A DNA stretch of 37,848 nt, from the NCBI GenBank assembly GCA_001970955.1, contig MPUH01000734.1:1-37848 (forward strand), in the 5' to 3' direction. Shown piece by piece: positions 1-9,398 of this stretch (positions within the stretch are counted from its first letter, which is position 1; each line of letters opens with the position of its first letter). The translations under genes were made by a program, and so were the position numbers. Source of the stretch: Stentor coeruleus. Its lineage: Eukaryota; Ciliophora; Heterotrichea; Heterotrichida; Stentoridae. The notes under the pieces are model-generated. The model ran no database searches and had not been told where the DNA came from. It saw only the letters and a list, made by a program, of their open reading frames with translations.

Positions 1-2
1 AT

Positions 3-3000
3 CTTAAGCAGACCAGACTAGCTAGACTCCAAGATGAATTTTATAATATCCAGCATTCTGTTTTAAGCAACTTTTCTATCAAGTCAATGCATTTAGAGCA
101 TAGCTACTGGGGTATGGCTTTTTCTAAGAAGCATTCAATACTAGCTTTCTCAAAGCCTTCAAGTGACGAACTACATTTTTACAACCTTTGCGAAAATAAT
201 AAAATTGTAATCATTAAGTCAAACTATGGGCCATGCTATCAAACAAGAGTAAACCAAGAAGAAACAAAGTTTTTCTTTGCAACTAGCACTGGAACTATAT
301 TAAGCGTATTTTTACCATACGTTGAGAACGGAGTGTGTCAAAAATTCCATATTTCAAACTCAGAAATTTGCTTTGCTGTTTTCAAAGATACCATATTTTT
401 TCAAAACTTAAATAGTTGTTATATAAAAGAATTTAATACAATAAACAGCAAATCAAACTATATTTGCAGAGTGGAAAATATTCATAAACTTCATGTTAGT
501 CAAACTGGAAAATTTTTAGCAGCCATAGGGAAAAATATTATAGTTTATAGCCGAGATACTTATAGATTCCCTATTTATAACAAGATTTTGCCTAAATCAT
601 TTTTCAGTTCGCTTATTAAGAGGAAAAATGTTTATGCAGACTTTCAATTCGCCCATTTGGATAAATTTTTTATCTATTCTTGCGAAAGTTTTATAAAAAT
701 CCTTAAGACTAAGCAGTGGAAAGAGAAAAAAACATTGAATTTTCCTCTTAATGAGAAAATCTGTGCTATAAAATCAACTGTTAATTCACATCAAATTATT
801 GCAGTTAGTCAAAGTAACTCTATTTGCATATGGGGAATATATAGTCAAAATACAGTACCTATTTTTATTAATAGATGTGGGGAAGACCCGGAAGATTTTA
901 TGAAAATTTTAAGACTTGAAATAGATGAAGAAAGCGGATTAATATATACACAAGAAATGATGGGTTTTTACTTGTATATATCAAAATGCAACTTTTTTGC
1001 CTATAAAACTATAGCTTGCTATGATGATTTTACTCCTAGTAAAGTTTTAGTGAGTGAAAAAAATAATGAAGTTATTTGCTTTAAAAAAAATAACCCTAGA
1101 ATTATGGTGTTTGATTCTAAAAATTGTCAAATTAAACATGATCTAGATTGCACTGTTGGAAATATTATTGATTGTGTCTTGCAAGAACCCTCAGAAATGT
1201 TTTTGTATGTCCTAACTCAAAAATTTATATGCAAATACTCAACTGATTATTATCATATAGAAAATCAAATCTCATGTAGCACACTCAATTTTACTGCACT
1301 AGCCTACTCAACTTATAACTCTCAATCTCAACTTATAGCTTCAGATAACACAAAAAATTTGATAATTTACAAAATCGATTCTGAGAATTTCGAAAATAAT
1401 ATTCTTGTAGAAAAAAATCCTTATATAACTCTATTAAAACCATATAAAAACTATATCTTATTTACAACATGCACTAATTCAGTTGGTATATATGACTTAT
1501 CAATAAACTCTTTCAAACCAGGATCTAAAAATTTCCGTCATGAAATCACAAGCTTAGAAGTTTTCAATAATGGTGAGAATATCCTGGCAACTTTTAATAA
1601 GAATTTTGTTGTGGTTTTTGAATTTGAAAACCTAGGATATCATATAAAAAAAAAGATAGACTTAGCTATTTTGCATGGGTTTATAGTACAAGAAGAAATG
1701 TTTTATGTTGGTGTTACAGTAAATGAAAAGGTTATAGTATATTCTATGCCATCATTTTCAAAAACTTTAGAGATAAGTAACAATAAATTCTCAGCAATTG
1801 GGATAAATAAATCAAATTCGCATTTGATAGGAGCATCATCAAAAGGAATAGTTAAATACATTGACCCATTTAGCTATTCAAACCCACATATAATAGGTTC
1901 ATCAATAAATTTCCCCCTAATAAGCTCATTTCTTGAATCAGAAAAGCATATAACAAATGGTGACCAAGACGAATGGATACTTTTTCCTTTTATGGTGAAT
2001 TCCTTGCATTTTTATGCTCATGAAAACAATAAAAAAGAACTCAAACATGCTATGCAACTAAGAAAATCCCCATTATTAGATTCATTTATAGGGACCCCTT
2101 TAGATATATCCTTACTTACAGACAATAGAGAAATTTCTAATTATATCATAAAAGAATTAGCTGAAAATATCAAACATAATTATGCTTCAGTAAAATTACT
2201 CACAGATAACTTAGTTGAAATAAATACTAAAGGTTTTAAATCATTAGAACTTTTTTATGAAAATAGTTTTGTACCTTGTGTATATTCAAGTTCAACTATA
2301 CCAGAATATTGTAGTGAAAATATTAAATTGCCTAGGATTGTTTATAGCACTTCTGAAGATGTTTTACCAGAAAACTATCCAGATTTTAGTAAAGATGGGA
2401 ATACAAGAATTCACTTTTCACAATCTGTGTTTAAAGTTAGTCTTAGAATGGGATCTAGAGGAAGTATTGAGTTTTTAGAAAGTCTTGCTGAATGTGAGAA
2501 TAAAGATATTTTTAAAACTAAGTTTATTCAGTGTATTTTGAATCAAAAATGGGATAAAATTAAGTGGGTTCATTATGCTTATTCAGCTGATTTTTGTATT
2601 TATTTACTGTTTTTATCAATGCATTCTGTAGACAAGTATTGGGTTTATTTGTATGCTGCTGTTGCTGCTAATGCTATTATGAATATTTATGAAATAGCTC
2701 AATGCGCTACAGGGCCTTTGATGTATGCAAAAGATTTTTTAAATTATGCTGATTTTGCTAAAAATGTTTTTCTTTATTTCTATTTCATATATGGATCATA
2801 TTATATATTGATTATTACTACTTGTCTTTCATGGATTCGAGGAATAACGATATTTACTCTTTTTAGGAGAACAAGACCTATGATTAATATGTTGTATTAT
2901 GTGTTTTTAGATATAGTTCCTTTTGCATCAATTGTGTTTTATTCTATTTTAGCTTTTGCATTTATTCGAAGTACATTTAAAGATGATTCATCAAAAACAT

Positions 3001-4061
3001 CAGGAGATTTAATTTTAGAAGCTTTTTACAACATAGTGGGAGATATAAATCCGGGGGGAAATGACCTTGAAACTTTCCTGATTATAATAAATTCAATCTT
3101 CAATGTTATCATAATGCTTAACCTTCTTATTTCTATCATTGGCAAAACCTATGAAGAAGTAAATGAAAATGAACTTATTGAAGACATGAGCAAAATTAAC
3201 GACCTTATAATTGAAGTTGAATCTTTGATTTTACCTTTTAAAATTCAAAATAAACAGTTTCATATTCAAATATGCGATGAATACGTTCCCGAGAAAAAAG
3301 AAGGAGAAGATGAAATTGAAGACAAGCTAAAAGGTCTAAAAGATGATATAGAAAAACTTGAAAACCGTGTATTACTAAGTAAAAAAGAAGCATTATTGGA
3401 AATACAAGAATTAAAATATACAGTAGCCACATTGCAAAAAAGTATGCAAGATAGTAATTTTTCTATTATAGCATTATTAGATAAAAAACCTATTGACCAA
3501 GTTGGTAAAGATGAAATAAAATATGCATGTCTCAAAAATCATGAACTTACTTTGAGAACGACTACATTAAATGAAGTTTGTAATATTTGTTATAATGAAA
3601 TTCATAATGCCTCTAACTATCACTGTAAATTCTGTAGATTTACTGTGTGTGTAAGTTGTGCACAATTTTATCAAACGAGTAATTTAAGCAAATATACTTG
3701 TTGCTTAGGTCATCCACTTATAAACTATGATGATAAATCTCATTTAGTAAATTTAACTGAATTTGATGTTAAAACATGCAGATACTGTAATAAAGACTTT
3801 CCTCATAATGGTTTGTACTGTATTTTATGCTTATTTTTTATATGTTCTGATTGCAAGGAGATACTGAGTTACCTTTTAAGGAAAAATAAACAGATGCCTT
3901 GTAAGGAACAGCATATTCTTGTTTGGAAGCACCAAGAACTATATGAAAAAGGTAATTTGCGCGCTAAATGTAGTATGTGTAATAAAGAATATATAGGATG
4001 TGGATTCTACACATGCTCTAAGTGTGACTACTATTTATGTATTTCATGTTGTTCAACATAA
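3..4061 (+). CDS. TRP-like cation channel with beta-propeller N-terminus and C-terminal DC1/C1-like zinc fingers (5' partial)
   Basis: The first ATG in the window is at 87, but the frame stays open without a stop to base 3, so the gene probably begins upstream. Numbering from 87 gives 1324 residues. Residues ~1-630 are strand-rich repeats typical of a degenerate WD40-like propeller. Residues ~645-720 are ankyrin-like (GTPLDISL near 669). Residues ~826-1030 hold about six hydrophobic segments. A WIRGITIFTLFRRTRPM stretch resembles the TRP S4-S5 region, FYNIVGDINPGG lies at the pore position, and NLLISIIGKTYEEV closely matches the end of TRP S6. A coiled coil follows (~1070-1120). Residues ~1149-1324 carry three Cys/His clusters with repeated CxxC pairs, like DC1/C1 domains. 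TRP family channels are tetrameric cation channels of the plasma or organelle membrane. Ion selectivity, the ligand and the role of the propeller cannot be read from sequence. The stop is TAA. Confidence 0.85.
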   Translation, partial: LKQTRLARLQDEFYNIQHSVLSNFSIKSMHLEHSYWGMAFSKKHSILAFSKPSSDELHFYNLCENNKIVIIKSNYGPCYQTRVNQEETKFFFATSTGTILSVFLPYVENGVCQKFHISNSEICFAVFKDTIFFQNLNSCYIKEFNTINSKSNYICRVENIHKLHVSQTGKFLAAIGKNIIVYSRDTYRFPIYNKILPKSFFSSLIKRKNVYADFQFAHLDKFFIYSCESFIKILKTKQWKEKKTLNFPLNEKICAIKSTVNSHQIIAVSQSNSICIWGIYSQNTVPIFINRCGEDPEDFMKILRLEIDEESGLIYTQEMMGFYLYISKCNFFAYKTIACYDDFTPSKVLVSEKNNEVICFKKNNPRIMVFDSKNCQIKHDLDCTVGNIIDCVLQEPSEMFLYVLTQKFICKYSTDYYHIENQISCSTLNFTALAYSTYNSQSQLIASDNTKNLIIYKIDSENFENNILVEKNPYITLLKPYKNYILFTTCTNSVGIYDLSINSFKPGSKNFRHEITSLEVFNNGENILATFNKNFVVVFEFENLGYHIKKKIDLAILHGFIVQEEMFYVGVTVNEKVIVYSMPSFSKTLEISNNKFSAIGINKSNSHLIGASSKGIVKYIDPFSYSNPHIIGSSINFPLISSFLESEKHITNGDQDEWILFPFMVNSLHFYAHENNKKELKHAMQLRKSPLLDSFIGTPLDISLLTDNREISNYIIKELAENIKHNYASVKLLTDNLVEINTKGFKSLELFYENSFVPCVYSSSTIPEYCSENIKLPRIVYSTSEDVLPENYPDFSKDGNTRIHFSQSVFKVSLRMGSRGSIEFLESLAECENKDIFKTKFIQCILNQKWDKIKWVHYAYSADFCIYLLFLSMHSVDKYWVYLYAAVAANAIMNIYEIAQCATGPLMYAKDFLNYADFAKNVFLYFYFIYGSYYILIITTCLSWIRGITIFTLFRRTRPMINMLYYVFLDIVPFASIVFYSILAFAFIRSTFKDDSSKTSGDLILEAFYNIVGDINPGGNDLETFLIIINSIFNVIIMLNLLISIIGKTYEEVNENELIEDMSKINDLIIEVESLILPFKIQNKQFHIQICDEYVPEKKEGEDEIEDKLKGLKDDIEKLENRVLLSKKEALLEIQELKYTVATLQKSMQDSNFSIIALLDKKPIDQVGKDEIKYACLKNHELTLRTTTLNEVCNICYNEIHNASNYHCKFCRFTVCVSCAQFYQTSNLSKYTCCLGHPLINYDDKSHLVNLTEFDVKTCRYCNKDFPHNGLYCILCLFFICSDCKEILSYLLRKNKQMPCKEQHILVWKHQELYEKGNLRAKCSMCNKEYIGCGFYTCSKCDYYLCISCCST

Positions 4062-5715
4062 AAACAGTTAATTAGTTTAGAGATTTCGTACTTTTTTAAA
4101 GCATTTTATATATTTTATTTATAACTTAATTATTTACTCTAGTTTTAAGACAATTTTTAATGATCATAAGGACTGTTCTAAAGATATATCTGGGTTGGAA
4201 ATTTTTTATGCTCATAAAACCTTGACTGAGTATTTTCTTTATAGTGATGTGGGCATTCTTTTATTGTCAAAACATCTGGAATGAACTAGATAAAGCGCTA
4301 AAACTACGCAAAAAATCATAGGAATGAAGTTCGAGAAGATTTAAATGATAATTCTCCGACTAAAGGAAACTGATAAAGAATAAATCTTTTGTAAAGCAAG
4401 GCCTATTTGGAATATCAAAATATATTGTGATGTTGACTTAAGGTAATAAAATTTACTTGACGAGCTAATAGATTCATATGTAGAGTATGTAATAAATAGA
4501 ATAATTGTCATAAATACTCATAAAGAAAAAAATCTTATTATCTATTTTAATCATGAAACAATTTTTGATGAAGTAGAATCTGATTTATGATTTTAGTTTA
4601 ATTTTATTTTAAGAATTATAGATTATTATACATTGATTAATATAAAAGAATTTATATATTTATTCTCTTCTTGAATATGGATATTGATTGCTATAATATT
4701 CTGCTTATATCTTTCCTTCAGTTTATTAAATTCTTATATAATTTCTAATAAAGTTATAAGATTATTATATCCTTTTATGCTTAATATGGTCAAGACTTTT
4801 TTTATACACAAATAATTAATATCTAATTAAAACTCTAAATTAATAATAAACTACTTATTATTGATTACATCAAATTAATTTTTTTTAATTACAATCATAT
4901 AGCTAGGCTTTACTTTTAAAATAACAGTATTGTAAACTACTAAGGAAGAAATAAATTGATAAATTATTGGAAATGATTTCTGACAGAAAATTTTCTATGA
5001 AATAATGATTTATAGCTTCAATCTTAAAATATTTTCCAAGATAATCTAAGTGAATAAATTAACTAGCTTAAACGTGTAAAAGATATTTAACTAAATAGCA
5101 CATAAATAATAAATTTAACCAAAAAATGCATGTGATATAAAATTTTAGCTTATCTTACTTATTATTTTCAATAATAAACAATATTAATTCAACCCAAAAG
5201 CACACTATATTAAAATCCTATTTGAGTTACTCTTAATAAGACTTTTACATAAAAAAAATGATAAAAAAACTGCTTAAACATAATTGTTGCTCAAAAGATT
5301 GAAATGCTTTAAATACTAATTTTTTAAGTTGTTTAATTTCAAAAATCAAGGAAATAGATTTTTTTTCAGTCTAAAATTACAAAATATACTTGATTTTACA
5401 ATTATATACTTTTTAATCAAAATCTACTTTTAATATCATAGATTTAAGGAGAATATGATTTAATACACTTGCATTTAATAGTAAACTAGTATTTAATCTT
5501 TGTGAACCATTTGAAATTTTAAATCGAAAAAACTCAAAACTTTCCATTTATACAATTAGAAAAAATACCATTATAATTATTAAATCCTACATAAAAATAT
5601 GAGTTTTTGGCAGATAGATAAATATTACATTGTAAAATGAGTTTTTGGCAGATAGATAAATATTACATTGTAAAATCATCTGTATGAAATGATTAAGTTA
5701 AATTATTTCTAATGG
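4062..5715. other. Intergenic spacer with possible eroded coding fragments
   Basis: This 1.65 kb AT-rich spacer contains no convincing intact gene. The stretch 4260-4590 has locally coding-like composition on the plus strand but is broken by stops and frame changes. Its longest piece is an open frame of 46 codons at 4450-4590 with no ATG at its start. From 4600 on it is low-complexity AT sequence, ending in the 38-bp tandem duplication just before the receptor gene. Confidence 0.6.
5599..5676. repeat. Perfect 38-bp tandem duplication
   Basis: Two exact copies of a 38-base unit beginning ATGAGTTTTTGGCAG lie back to back at 5599-5636 and 5637-5674, with two more matching bases after the second. 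They end about 40 bases upstream of the receptor start codon, so they probably fall in its promoter or 5' leader. No N separates them, unlike the assembly duplications elsewhere in the window. Confidence 0.95.
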
Positions 5716-8700
5716 ATGATAAATTTAAATATGAGTGGATTGATGTTGATGCTACGATTATTTACCGTAAAAAGTTTTAGAATCGAAGAAGGTGTCATTT
5801 TTATAAGTGATGAAACTCCCAGCGAGTTAAAATCACAGTTTTTGGATTCTGGGCTTATTTTAGATATTACTGATAAGTCATTTGAAGAGATATTTTCAAC
5901 ACTAGAAAGTCAAGTTTTTTTGTTTATGGTTGATGTGACTTGTACTAGATCATATTTAGGTTTACTGAATTCTCTTTCTCTAGCACTTGATATGATTTAT
6001 TTAACTCTATCATATGAAACAACAGAATTTCCATATAGGTTTTTCATCCATAACACAGAAAATGAAGAAGTGGAATGTTTATCAGCTTTTATAAAATACC
6101 TTAAAGTTGAAAATTACATAATTTTGTCTTCATCTAACCAATTAGATCAAATAATATCTGAATCACTCATCCGCATAACTCAAGAGCATCTTTACTCTCA
6201 TATAACCTACCCTGAAGGTTTAACACAATCAGTTGCTGAAAATATTGTCGGAAGAATGATCAAAGCTAAAGGCATAAAAGCACTTATTATAATAGATAGT
6301 TCAGATAGTCTTCAAACTATTGAAAAAGCTATGCAAACTAAAAACTATATAAAATCAGGGACTATAGTGATTTACTCCACCCGTAGTTTCTCTAGCATAA
6401 ACACAAATGGGACTTTAAAACTCAAAGAGTACATGTCAGAAAATGCAGAAAACAAATACGAATTAATATTTTATTCATTAATAAACAGACTAGCCAAAGT
6501 TCAAAACTATATTCAAACCACCCTCAAAAGTAGTTTAAATAAAGAAAACCTCAAAATAAGTTTATCTGCCATATACAACGAAGATATTTTATATACAATA
6601 ACAAATGTTAAAAATGGCAAAAATGTTCCAGTAGGAAAAATTATAAAAAAAACACTTGAAACTAAAAATATAGAATTTCTAGTCAATATTACTGATGAAA
6701 TTTACTATCCAGGAAATATAACAGAAATAACATCAATGAAAACAAAAATTGTCATTTCTATAGCTAACGGTACACACGATCCTTATAATTCAATTAATTT
6801 CCCAGGTTTTGCTTATATGTATCTCGGGGCGAGTTATGCAGTTTCCCGAAGTAATTTATACAACGAAATCCCTAATTTCTATATCGAACTTTTCCCAACA
6901 GACTGCGGAATATTTTGGTATGATCCTTTTTGGTATCAAAATTGTTATAAGCCTATACTTGATTCAATGGGTATAGCAATTCTAACATCTTTTTATGGAA
7001 ACGCAATACAAGGGAATATTTTCACATTAAGAACTTTATCAAGAGTTATCCCTCAAATATCTCCTTTAGGTGTAGACCCTGCTTTAGATAATAAAAAACT
7101 TTATCCAGAACTTGTAAAACTTGAAACAGCATTAAAAAACTATATTTATTCAAAGATAACAACAATTATGAGCTTAGGATATACTGATATTATATACATT
7201 GCTTCTAATGAAACTGAACAATTAAAGCAAAAATCAGAATTATCTAAAACAATTATTATATCATCAGGAATGAAAATTGTAAATGATAATGATCATATGT
7301 ATATAAAATATAACTACACAAGAACTGATTTTGAATATTATGCTGATTTTTTTTATTATATAAAAAATACAAGATGTACTGTATTTTTTTTATCGATATT
7401 TTCTAATGATATGATTATTGAAGCTTTATATGATGTTGGACTTCGAAAAGGGGATTTTTTTTTTATATTTACGAATAATGTTGTTAGAGATTTAGATGGA
7501 GTTGAAGAAACTTATGCTATAAAAAGAAAAGAACTTGCTGAAGGGTGTTTGATTTTATCATATAAAGAATATGTTGGAGATTTAGGACAAAAGATACAGA
7601 ATGAGTTATCTCAAAGATTTGGGGATATAAATTATATGTGTATGACTTATGATACTGTTAGTGTAGTAAAAGAAGCTGTTAAATATTTATTATCTATTGG
7701 AGAAGACTATGAAAACTATGATAAACTTATGAATGCGATAAGGAAAAATAAGTTTGAAGGGTGTTTGGGAAATGTGTATTTTGATAAAGAAGAAAATACT
7801 CGAGCTTCATCTCAGTTTCTTGTTCAGCAAATTGTTTACAATACTACAACAAAAATATTCGAAACAATAGATATTAGTTACTTAGATCGTTTTTCATCAC
7901 AAATTTTCACATTATTAAATCCTTATGTTTGGCCTACTGATTCAGCACCTCCAAATTATCGCCCTTATAATCCTTGTCCTTTTGATAATTATCAAATAAA
8001 ATCATCAAGCAAAGGTAAAGAAGCACTTTATATTTTTTCATCATTTTTTGTGATTTTATGCTTATTTTCTTGTATATATACATACTTTAGAAGCCAAAAA
8101 CATATAAACCCAATTACTGATAAACAAATTATATCTCTTGATGATTATGCTTTTTTCTTATATTTTCCTTTACAGTTCTTTCAAATAATAGCAATGGGTC
8201 CAGATCAAGATGCTTATAAGCATTTTGTAAAGAATTTCCAAACAGTTTTTTCATTTGATTTTAATTTGTATTTCAATTTTACCTTTGGGAAGTTTTGGTT
8301 TTTATTTTACGGGGTCTTTGGATTTACAATTTTTTGGATTATAGAATGTCTTGTTTATTGGACAAGATTAGGAAGGTCTATGAAAAAATTATGGTGGACT
8401 AGTACTTTTGCTGAAATAAGTCGAGTTATAGTGATATTTGGTGGACATATAGGGTTTATGCCTATTATCTCAATGCTTATGAACATATATATTTGTATTA
8501 ATAGTATTGGAGATAATTTAACTGATACTTATTTAAAACAAGACTGTAAAACAATATGTTATAAAGATAATCATAAAACAATGTTAGTTTTATCAACTAT
8601 AGTACTTTTATTATTTATACCATTAGCTGTGTATTATCGTTCTCTTTGGGAAAATGAACAAGAAACTTTGCATATTAAAACTAAAACTTCATACTTCCTC

Positions 8701-9165
8701 TTACTAAGTTTATCACAAGTTATATTGGCAGTCCTTAATAAAACATTAAAAATATATAATCAAAACATTCATGGGATAGTCTGCTGCTGTATAATTATAG
8801 CAATGATTATAATTACAATATTATTAAAGCCTTATAATTATATGAGAGCTACTATTTCTCAGTGTATATCACTTGTTACATCTCTTTGTGCTATTCTAAC
8901 TGCTACTATTTTTAGAAATTTTTCAAATATTAATATTTGGATTTTTGTAGAAGTTTTTTCAATAATAATTGTGTTGATAATAGGAGTTTTAATAATGAAA
9001 AGATTTCCACAATTACTTATTAGTGAAAAAGGTGTCGATATTTCAACTCTCTTTTTATTTCAGTTTTGCAAGAACTATAAAAGATATATTAAAGACCCGA
9101 AAAGTTTAAAAGTGAGTAATAATGATGAGAAGTATAAAATGATAGAATCATCCAAGTCTCCATAA
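5716..9165 (+). CDS. Receptor-like membrane protein: periplasmic-binding-protein-like ectodomain plus ~9 TM helices
   Basis: 1149 residues. The first ~750 residues alternate hydrophobic strands and helices as in type I periplasmic binding protein / ANF-receptor domains. The best local signature is near residue 680, FEGCLGNVYFDKEENT, which matches the conserved late segment of amino-acid-binding ectodomains. There are many N-glycosylation sequons. Hydrophobic helices follow at about 768-790, 812-832, 858-885, 895-925, 953-973, 991-1011, 1018-1036, 1045-1065 and 1073-1093. That is more than the seven of class C GPCRs, so I call it receptor-like rather than a GPCR. A stop at 5710-5712 limits the 5' end. 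The start may be 5716 or the in-frame ATG at 5731, and no clear signal peptide is visible with either. It probably senses a small ligand at the cell surface; the ligand is unknown. Confidence 0.8.
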   Translation: MINLNMSGLMLMLRLFTVKSFRIEEGVIFISDETPSELKSQFLDSGLILDITDKSFEEIFSTLESQVFLFMVDVTCTRSYLGLLNSLSLALDMIYLTLSYETTEFPYRFFIHNTENEEVECLSAFIKYLKVENYIILSSSNQLDQIISESLIRITQEHLYSHITYPEGLTQSVAENIVGRMIKAKGIKALIIIDSSDSLQTIEKAMQTKNYIKSGTIVIYSTRSFSSINTNGTLKLKEYMSENAENKYELIFYSLINRLAKVQNYIQTTLKSSLNKENLKISLSAIYNEDILYTITNVKNGKNVPVGKIIKKTLETKNIEFLVNITDEIYYPGNITEITSMKTKIVISIANGTHDPYNSINFPGFAYMYLGASYAVSRSNLYNEIPNFYIELFPTDCGIFWYDPFWYQNCYKPILDSMGIAILTSFYGNAIQGNIFTLRTLSRVIPQISPLGVDPALDNKKLYPELVKLETALKNYIYSKITTIMSLGYTDIIYIASNETEQLKQKSELSKTIIISSGMKIVNDNDHMYIKYNYTRTDFEYYADFFYYIKNTRCTVFFLSIFSNDMIIEALYDVGLRKGDFFFIFTNNVVRDLDGVEETYAIKRKELAEGCLILSYKEYVGDLGQKIQNELSQRFGDINYMCMTYDTVSVVKEAVKYLLSIGEDYENYDKLMNAIRKNKFEGCLGNVYFDKEENTRASSQFLVQQIVYNTTTKIFETIDISYLDRFSSQIFTLLNPYVWPTDSAPPNYRPYNPCPFDNYQIKSSSKGKEALYIFSSFFVILCLFSCIYTYFRSQKHINPITDKQIISLDDYAFFLYFPLQFFQIIAMGPDQDAYKHFVKNFQTVFSFDFNLYFNFTFGKFWFLFYGVFGFTIFWIIECLVYWTRLGRSMKKLWWTSTFAEISRVIVIFGGHIGFMPIISMLMNIYICINSIGDNLTDTYLKQDCKTICYKDNHKTMLVLSTIVLLLFIPLAVYYRSLWENEQETLHIKTKTSYFLLLSLSQVILAVLNKTLKIYNQNIHGIVCCCIIIAMIIITILLKPYNYMRATISQCISLVTSLCAILTATIFRNFSNINIWIFVEVFSIIIVLIIGVLIMKRFPQLLISEKGVDISTLFLFQFCKNYKRYIKDPKSLKVSNNDEKYKMIESSKSP

Positions 9166-9398
9166 ATTAGTGTTAAAGATTTTATTTTTTAGTAAATATT
9201 AAATTCACTTAGCCCATATTTTGAATTATATTTTTCATTAATATACACTTAAATTTTCTGTACGTTTATTCTACTTGAAATATTCTTATTACAATTAAAA
9301 TAAGATTAAGATTTTCCATTTATATATTGATTACTTATATCAAATTACCAATCAACTTTTAAAAATCAAATCCATGTTTGCAAATAATTGTATGGCTT

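Noticed and set aside
5712-5780. Alternative receptor start at ATG 5712 joined by an intron GTAAAAAGTTTTAG
   Set aside because: The candidate intron is 14 nt, not 15, and removing it leaves the wrong frame for the receptor ORF.
5716-9165. Calling the receptor a class C GPCR
   Set aside because: The membrane part has about nine hydrophobic segments and no class C motif that I can recognise.
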